Shown: positions 22,062 to 28,267 of the stretch, one piece after another
Position numbering within the stretch: the stretch's first letter is position 1
Layout: each line of letters begins with the position of its first letter
NCBI GenBank assembly: GCA_910592205.1
Contig: CAJVPJ010000331.1
Location: 1-28,267, forward strand
Origin: Paraglomus occultum
Lineage: Eukaryota > Glomeromycota > Glomeromycetes > Paraglomerales > Paraglomeraceae
Direction of reading: 5' to 3'
DNA length: 28,267 bases
Position numbers and translations under genes: made by a program
The notes under the pieces: generated by a model
What the model was told of the DNA's origin: nothing
Databases searched by the model: none
Seen by the model: the letters and a program-made list of their open reading frames with translations, nothing else

Positions 22062-23092
22062 GTCGGTCAGAGTTTCAGGCTCTCATTCGATCATACAAAT
22101 AAAACACGTTTGGTTGTGAGCAGAAGTTCCGTCAGCCATCGAAAGATGTTCGTGGGGTACGATGAATTTTTGGCTAACTCTTCATTTTATATAAGTAAGC
22201 GTTTAATGTAGGCTACATTACCCGACCTTTTCAAAAAAAAAAACAGATGTAATATTCGAAGTTACATAATAATCTATGGACAGCGTATACCAGACGGTCT
22301 AGCATTGTGAATACTCAATTAAGGTAATTGTAGGTTTTTGAAAGTCGAGGTAGTCAAAGACCTCGTTGGAACCCAGGGTCGATATACGAACGCTCTCCCG
22401 CGTACATTGATCCAACAGTAGACTTGTAAATATTTCTCCGTCTTATCCGAATTTTTTACAATGGTGACAAATATTAGGCCTGAATCAACGGACTAGTATA
22501 ATAGAAAAACATATACACGAAACATAGAACATAAAACGTGGAGATTTATTTGAGAAGGCTATAATAATGTCTCTGTCTTTAAATTACGATTTTGAACCCG
22601 CCCTTTCTTTTTTACTATTTCGGCTAATTTTTTTGCTTTTTTGTCTTTTTGACTTTGGCAATCAGCACATTCCCGAATTTAAAGATTTAGATTTCGACCA
22701 ATCAGAGGATAGCGAGTCGATCTCATTAATCGCTTGATAGTAAATATACTTTCAATCCGCTTGGGAATGGGGGTTGGCACCCAAAATGCCAAGGTATCAG
22801 CCTTCCAGGAGAACCTACAATACTTTATTATACAAAATCAATTAAATAATATATATTTTTTATTAATACTCCTTAAACGTTTCTCGATTAGGACATGAAT
22901 ACCTCATTAGGAAATGTAAATGTAGCTCAGTTCTCAATAAAGAAATCTGATTGCAATACCAAAATTCCACATGCGACACAAGATTTCGGAGCCAATGACT
23001 GGATGAATACATACATGTGACTGTAACTTTTTATGAAGACGTAGGGGTAGTTAGCAACCCTGATTTTTCTTTAAACCGCATCGGGCACCAGG
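22062..23092. other. Intergenic region, no gene recognised
   Basis: About 1 kb of AT-rich sequence. It has a small hairpin, GAGGTAGTCAAAGACCTC at about 22348-22365, and an adjacent minus-strand stretch that only faintly recalls tRNA D- and T-arm words. Nothing else coding was seen. Confidence 0.45.
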
Positions 23093-24578
23093 ATGTCATC
23101 CAGTAAGTCACTTGTGTTTGTACTGAGAAGTCCCCCTCCTCATGAGGGTTGTCGCGTCTCTCTTCGAGGGCTATCGTTTCCCCTCCTCATGAGGGTTGTC
23201 GTGTCTCTCTTCGAGGGCTATCGTTTCCCCTCCTCGTGAGGGTTGTCGCGTCTCTCTTCGAGGGCTATCGTTTCCCCTCCTCATGAGGGTTTGTCGCGTC
23301 TCTCTTCGAGGGCTATCGTTTCCCCTCCTCATGAGGGTTGTCGCGTCTCTCTTCGAGGGCTATCGCGCGTCTCTCTTCGAGGGCTATCGTCTCCTATGTG
23401 GAGATTACTAAGGCTTTTTATATTTAACAACCTTTACAGAACGTGAGCTGCCTCCCTACCGCCGAAGGGAATGTTGTGGGAAGCCGTCCCGAAGTGTGTT
23501 CTTTAGCGGAAATGTTCATAGTTTAAGCGACCAAGATATCAAGACATGGCTGAGATCGATAGACTCTCCACCATTCGTTCATGTGTTCAAGAAGGACGAT
23601 GTTGGGTGAGTGGTATTATAATGCCAGCATGTTTACGTATACCTCGACTAATGTACTAATCTATCAATGTGCTTCAGATATGGCCATGTCCATTTTGACA
23701 CACATCGCGATGCGAGCATCTTCTATGCGGAGATGAGCGGCAAAAAAATTTCGCGGACCAGCAAATACAACAGTCAGTTTCTCTGCTGCACAGCATTTTA
23801 CATCAGGCCTACCCGTTACCTACCAAGAGGTTGTCTTTATTGTTTAAGATTCTTCCTTCATCTTGCTAACGACCTTTATTGCTCTGCCTGCTTTTATATA
23901 GATACAGGCAGCGAGTCCGGCTGCAGATGCAGATAATGCAAAGGAAAAGAGAAAATCAACTGAGGAGCTAGTGCCATTGATGCCTCGGAAAAAGGTACTT
24001 AGTTGGATTTCTCCTTTGTGCCATAGTAATAGCTGCTATTCATTGACCTAATACTGAGTTGTAACTAGCAGGCCAAGGACAAAAATATACCAGTTCATGC
24101 AATATTTGACAAAAGGTTTGCATCTGCTTTACTTGCTGATTGTACTGTATATTATGGAGGTTTTTAATGTCAGTTATTTTCTTTTTGTATGTGAAGAGAG
24201 CATTTTGTAATTACTGTTCTGACACCTGGAACCAAAACTAAGCAAGAATTGGAATTAGACATATATGTTGCAGAGAATGACAAGGGGCTACGCATAAGGG
24301 GCCAGTTTGCGGAAAACTTGGTGGAGGGCGAATTAATTTCCGGGAATGGAAACATGCCCACTGGGCTATTCGAATTCGATGTGGCTTTTCCAAGCTGGTA
24401 TGCATTGGTTGTCTGATTATCTCCTGCCATCAAATGTTTCTTTTCTTTTTTGCTAATGGACTTTTCTTTAAATAGCATTGATACAGCTGTTGCTGCGGAT
24501 GTAAACGTTTCTTGCGGATTAACGACAATCATGTTAAAGAAAAAGAACAAAGATGTTAAGGAACTTGCCATAGCATAA
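23093..24578 (+). CDS. RRM plus alpha-crystallin/Hsp20-like domain protein, 7 exons
   Basis: Exons: 23093-23102, 23440-23605, 23678-23772, 23912-23994, 24072-24115, 24197-24397, 24476-24578; 702 nt, 233 aa, all GT-AG, phases consistent. Exon 1 is only 10 nt (ATGTCATCCA) with a GTAAGT donor; joined to exon 2 it gives MSSKRELPPYRRR. Residues about 22-82 form an RRM: RNP2-like SVFFSGN, then helix SDQDIKTWLRSID, then RNP1-like GYGHVHFDT and DASIFYAEMSGKKI. A charged linker (EKRKSTEELVPLMPRKK) leads to a C-terminal domain that fits the Hsp20/ACD plan: VHAIFDKREHFVITVLTPGT, LELDIYVAENDKGLRIRGQF, FEFDVAFPSCID, ADVNVSCGLTTIMLKK (the A..G.L.I..PK-like end). A nucleoplasmin-like sandwich is the main alternative. 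Role unknown; RNA binding is inferred. Confidence 0.7.
23132..23393. repeat. 47-nt GC-rich minisatellite inside intron 1
   Basis: Five full units of about 47 nt plus a partial sixth. Each unit contains the perfect palindrome CCTCATGAGG (CCTCGTGAGG in the third copy) followed by TCGCGTCTCTCTTCGAGGGC. Units differ at single bases and the fourth has an extra T. It is far more GC-rich than the flanks. It occupies most of the 337-nt first intron of the RRM gene. Reading frames through it are repeat artefacts. Confidence 0.9.
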
Positions 24579-24739
24579 TAATAAAAGTGCTTTATTGTTA
24601 GACACATGTTTTTCTGTTTATCAATAATTTGTCGCATCTCCGTGATCCGAGTTTTATCAAGAGCGTTTAATGTTGCTTTGCCTCCTTCCCCTGCTCCCTA
24701 ACAGCTAACTTTTTTTTTGTAGTGCAGACGTCATGGCAA

Positions 24740-25080
24740 GAAAAACGACGCGACGGCAAGCTCGCAAGGTGACAGAAGGGTGACGGCAAGCAAGTGAGCG
24801 CGGGCAAGCAGATGCAGCAGACGCAGCAAGCGAGCAAGCAAGCAAGGCGACGGCGAGAACACAACTTGCAAGCGCGACAGCTAGCAAGACAGCTAATGTG
24901 ACAGCCGAGCGCGACAGCAAGCGCGACAGTACGATTCTTCTTTTTTATTGCTTTTACTTTCTACCTTTCCCCTTTCTTCCTACTCTCCCCAATTGCTTCC
25001 ACCTTCCTGCTTTGTCCCTTGCTCGCCTTGCTCATCTATACCTTCTCCTTCACACTTCCCTCTTCTAAGATAAACAACAG
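24740..25080. repeat. GCAAGC/GCGACAG low-complexity tract switching to a pyrimidine-rich tract
   Basis: From about 24740 to 24930 the plus strand is a degenerate array of GACGGCAAGC, GCAAGCAAGC and GCGACAGC words with few T. From about 24935 to 25080 it becomes almost all C and T (TTTCCCCTTTCTTCCT-like). It is GC-richer than its surroundings. The Cys/Leu-rich frames on the minus strand are translations of the repeat. Confidence 0.7.
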
Positions 25081-25569
25081 CTCTCGAGATAACCAAGACT
25101 AGCGTTCGACCAGTCATGATTTACGAGTTGCGAGATTCAAGCTGTGGACAAACTGTGAACAAGCCGCCAGGAACAGAACACAACGTGGCCTCCAGGACGC
25201 GACATAGCCCTTTCCAAAATGCGAAATGGCGCGTTGAGTTTTTTTTCTTCAAGCGTTGGCCAAAACTTTTGTAATTAGTGCAAAGATAATCAATTTCGCG
25301 GCTGAAATTAACAGAGACTGGTGCAGTCACAAACGGAGCAATCCTTATCGACACTCGACGTAGATGTTGCTTGTTCCATTGTAGTCCTCTTCAGTCGATT
25401 GACTGCACCGACGGACGAGTTCCTCTTGCTTTTGGTGCTTTATAACGCGAAAGGGTATCTTCAAAAACCGTGTGAGGGTTAGTTAGGTTATGGAGACGAC
25501 TTGGCCAGCACACTTTCTCCAAGCAGTTCGCCAGTCAACAAACTCTAGTGTTGGTGGCGATGGTTCTGG

Positions 25570-25643
25570 CCAATCCACTTCCACCTCTGGGCACTGTGAT
25601 CACACGTGATTAATGCGTGAGCTGGGCATGTCGTCCTATATAA
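25570..25643 (+). promoter_or_regulatory. Promoter-like trio: CCAAT box, CACGTG E-box, TATATAA box
   Basis: CCAAT at 25570-25574, the palindromic E-box CACGTG at 25603-25608 and TCCTATATAAG at about 25634-25643 are evenly spaced by roughly 30 nt on the plus strand. No gene was recognised downstream. The arrangement would also suit the U3 region of a solo LTR, but I could not find paired LTR ends. Confidence 0.35.
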
Positions 25644-26588
25644 GCCAGCGTACAGTGCAGTCGCAATTACGACAATACAGGGTCGATTTGACACGGAGTT
25701 CAATCTAACAGCGTCCGTGGTATTCAAGGAGAGTTCAATTCCACCTGGCGCTGACTAACTGGACAGTTGGTGCATTTTCTTTCTCAGTCGTGTTCGAAAC
25801 GGGAATGGGACACGCCTTTTATCGCCACCGTTCCGCAGAACTGAACTGTCAGTGACCGACGACACAACACTTCGATACTCGACTTAACGTATTTCTGTGT
25901 CGCACCTCAATAGTGGTAATCTGGTCCATGAGTTGTTAATATTATAATAACAGTAGCAGATTATTTTTAGTTATGAGATCTCTACCCCGCTTATATCTTC
26001 ACTTTTAGGCAGGGGAGGATATAAAGGAGTATGCCTGTCTACGTATAGATTTATTGAGTTAACTCTCCTTTCTTATTATTCTATGTTATTTCGGATTCCT
26101 ACGCCAGATGACCTGTATATATGTACATATGTATGTGAAAAACATTGCTACTATATCGCCACTGCTCCATGTTTAGACAGACCCAGGTCAGATCAGACCA
26201 GAACGTGTCTAGCAAATCTGCTTGGTTGGGAGGGTCTTATTATTTGCGTCTACATCGTGAACAGTTAAAATATCAGTATGTTACAAGTGCCAAGTTTGCC
26301 CAAACACTTTATGATAATGACTGCATAAAATCATGTCTTTCACGATAACTACCTGCATATGAAGAGTAAAACAACTAGCATATCAACATAACTATATCAA
26401 GATATTCCAACATACATATATCTCTTTTGTGTCATCACTTACATCGTTAGTAAACTCGTTGAGAAGGTTTAACGTTTACCATTATAAAGGAAACTGCAGG
26501 CCAAGACGCAATAATCCATTATATGAATATGCAACTAGCTTTCTGTTCCGTTCCGTTTGTGCCGTCCCGGATTGAAAATCACATGATC

Positions 26589-26629
26589 GGAACAGATGGA
26601 ACGACAAATTTGTAATGTCCATCTGTTCC
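26589..26629. repeat. Perfect 12-bp stem-loop
   Basis: GGAACAGATGGA (26589-26600) and its exact complement TCCATCTGTTCC (26618-26629) flank a 17-nt loop. About 40 nt upstream a related word CTGTTCCGTTCCGTTTGT occurs near 26542, so the full structure may be a larger imperfect inverted repeat, as in a MITE remnant. Confidence 0.7.
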
Positions 26630-26722
26630 ATCCCCATCACACACGCATTTTATAAAGATAAAAGGTTATGTTGCACAAAATGGTTCTAATGACCTTTGAA
26701 AAGTGTTTTTTTTTTGTAAAGA

Positions 26723-26890
26723 ATGACACTTGAAGTCTTGGAGCGAAAAGAAAAACGACGCATAATATGTGTTACGGGGAACGCGTTGATCTTTGATCAA
26801 TTTGCCGAACAGGGCTACTGTTTTGAAGGACTAAATTATATGAACGAGATTGATAATGAAAAATACAAGACATTAATAAAACAGTTATGA
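26723..26890 (+). CDS. Small ORF of 55 codons, unrecognised
   Basis: ATG at 26723 after a T-rich run and AAAG. It reads a natural-looking, charged peptide (MTLEVLERKEKRRIICVTGN..., ending EKYKTLIKQL) to TGA at 26888. No family is recognised and no neighbouring exon was found. It could be an isolated exon, a decayed gene piece or chance. Confidence 0.25.
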   Translation: MTLEVLERKEKRRIICVTGNALIFDQFAEQGYCFEGLNYMNEIDNEKYKTLIKQL

Positions 26891-27600
26891 TAAAAGGTGA
26901 AGAAGCCTTACGTCCTCATGGTAGAATGCTCGGTTCGAAGAGTAAAAATATTAGTGATAATAACAACAATGTTATCCTCACGCGTTGTAGAATTTTCACA
27001 AATATACACCATGAGGCGGGATGAACATGAATCGATAAATTGTTAGCGGCGCAAGATGAATACGCAACAATTGTTCAGATTATATAAGAGTTATTGTATT
27101 TAGTAGCTGGACTACTTTTTAGTTGCGATTTTTGTATGGCAATGGTTCTTGAAAAGACTCGTGCTTGTGAATGGGGTATTCGGTTTTGCTGGCGCTACGC
27201 CAGGAAAATACGTACGATCAAGTAAGGCACAAGACACAAACTATCAACATCAAACACGTATGTTAATTCTGAAACCTTTAATGCAGAATACTGAATAACG
27301 AAGTGGTCGAGTGTAAATAGCAATAGAAAAAGGCTATTGATTAACAGTGTAGTGTGGAATGTCCCATAACTCAGTTTAAGCCGAGAGACTGCGCTCGAGA
27401 AACGCATTATAGAAAAAACCTGTCTAACATCTGACATATAAATTCTTTAAGTACAAATGACAGAGGAATGCTGCTACAAAGATATTTAATTAAAAGCAAA
27501 AACTTACTGTCCCTGAATTAATTCTAACTCAAACAATGTATAAAGCAGTGAATAAATAATACAGCGATAAAACTTATATATAGGATATCTGTATATTAAT
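26891..27600. other. Intergenic, nothing recognised
   Basis: AT-rich sequence with short stop-interrupted frames. No domain pattern, RNA gene or repeat was identified. Confidence 0.4.
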
Positions 27601-28267
27601 ATGGACAGTCATTATTATAACCGTACGAAAAAGCAATTGGAGCTTCAAGTTCTCTAGATGGCCTATGAATGTAGAGAATTAGCTGCTGAGCCAACATCTT
27701 TAAAAAACGCGTACTGATAAAAGAACTTTCTACTACTGAGATCGTAATACGCCTCTTTGTCAGAAAACGTATCTTAATATGTTAGGAATTGGCCGCACAC
27801 ACTTCGAAAACGTCAGAAATCATCTGGCAACGAATGGTATAATACCTCGCGTTCATGGTAATGTAAAAAGAGTGCCGCGATGAAGACCAAAATAACCATC
27901 GATATAACAGTTGCTACCATCGTGAAGAATTTTCTCGAAAACTATGCTGAAATTCATGGATTACCAAGTCCTGGTAGAAACGTCAATCGAATTACCCAAT
28001 CGCTTACACTATTGCCAGCTGAAACAAGTTACAAATCAGTCTATCGTGATTTTATTGCAGGTCTCGAAAACGACAGCACATTGAAATTGTTAAAATACGA
28101 TGCGTTCCGCAAGTTATGACACCAATTAACACCTTATATTCAAATCATGAGTCCACGAACGGATTTATGCGACACGTGCCAACATTATCGGAACGGTTTA
28201 CAGTATAACGCTCGTAAAGAAGAAGAAGCGAAAGATTTATTGAAAAAATTCAAAGAACATCTAGTTA
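27601..28267 (+). pseudogene. Decayed transposon-associated ORF, continues past the window
   Basis: Protein-like sequence runs to the right edge in shifting frames. Early pieces include MAYECRELAAEPTSLKN near 27659. A middle piece near 27780 reads GIGRTHFENVRNHLATNGII and then PRVHGNVKRVP. A one-base loss near 27881 shifts the frame into TKITIDITVATIVKNFLENY and a segment with PSPGR. A TGA at 28117-28119 stands where the frame suggests Trp. After it the frame continues HQLTPYIQIMSPRTDLCDTC, then QHYRN and a charged helix to 28267. The domain order (helix-turn-helix-like start, PRVHGN, LPSPGR, CxxC before a charged helix) recalls a multi-copy ORF type seen in transposon-rich genomes of animals and fungi. 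I cannot name the superfamily. Confidence 0.55.

Larger units (their letters stand above)
24579..26587. other. Gene-poor region with low-complexity tracts
   Basis: No coding exon recognised. A probable poly-A signal of the RRM gene (AATAATAAAA) lies at about 24577-24587. The region contains the GCAAGC-rich tract, a pyrimidine-rich tract and a promoter-like motif trio, listed separately. Confidence 0.5.

Noticed and set aside
22345-22402. Minus-strand words GGGAGAGCG and GGGTTCCAAC resembling parts of a tRNA
   Set aside because: No acceptor stem pairs at the right distance and no cloverleaf forms; at most a very degenerate tRNA-derived piece.
23196-23446. Repetitive proteins (RVSLRGLSFPLLM type) read from 23196-23446
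   Set aside because: Two overlapping frames both translate the 47-nt minisatellite, and the region is intronic in the gene model.
24667-24920. Cys/Leu-rich minus-strand frames
   Set aside because: They are translations of the GCAAGC low-complexity tract.
1-28267. CRISPR arrays, bacterial operons, Shine-Dalgarno sites and rho-independent terminators
   Set aside because: The spliced genes show eukaryotic nuclear DNA, and no spaced-repeat array was seen.

Overview
The window looks like nuclear DNA of an AT-rich fungus. I infer an early-diverging lineage (Mucoromycota or Glomeromycotina type) from the multi-intron genes, short GT-AG introns, fungal-type gamma-glutamylcyclotransferase architecture and heavy load of decayed transposon sequence. 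No marker here fixes the species. Gene models were assembled by hand from splice signals, reading-frame phase and protein-family patterns. Six spliced models close as continuous open frames with GT-AG introns: three cytochrome P450s, gamma-glutamylcyclotransferase, SEM1/DSS1 and the RRM gene. The glutaredoxin-like and Tim17-family genes also close cleanly.

Layout. Positions 1-5400 are gene-poor: microsatellites, short direct duplications, a 5'-truncated LINE fragment flanked by a 16-nt target-site duplication, and a decayed transposon-type ORF with three CxxC pairs. Positions 5400-15840 form a metabolic stretch: a 13-exon P450 (+), an unrecognised putative mitochondrial protein (+), a gamma-glutamylcyclotransferase (-), a 4-exon P450 with altered I-helix and heme motifs (-), and a 3-exon P450 (+). 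The last two P450s diverge from a shared 1.67-kb intergenic region. After about 1.8 kb with no gene, 17600-22060 holds small housekeeping genes: a glutaredoxin-like protein (+), an FG-GAP beta-propeller protein (-), the proteasome-lid/TREX-2 subunit SEM1/DSS1 (-) and a Tim17-family mitochondrial membrane protein (+). At 23093-24578 a 7-exon gene (+) joins an RRM to an alpha-crystallin/Hsp20-like domain, and its first intron contains a 47-nt GC-rich minisatellite. Positions 24600-28267 are gene-poor, with a GC-rich low-complexity tract, an orphan promoter-like motif trio, a perfect 12-bp stem-loop, and a decayed transposon-associated ORF that runs off the right edge.

Functionally, the P450s and the cyclotransferase could serve oxidative or glutathione-related metabolism, but no biosynthetic core enzyme (NRPS, PKS or terpene cyclase) is visible, so a secondary-metabolite cluster is not supported. 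The strongest candidates for something undescribed are the RRM plus Hsp20-like fusion with its intronic minisatellite, the P450 with non-canonical catalytic motifs, and the gene at 8002-9191 whose protein-like signal switches frame twice.
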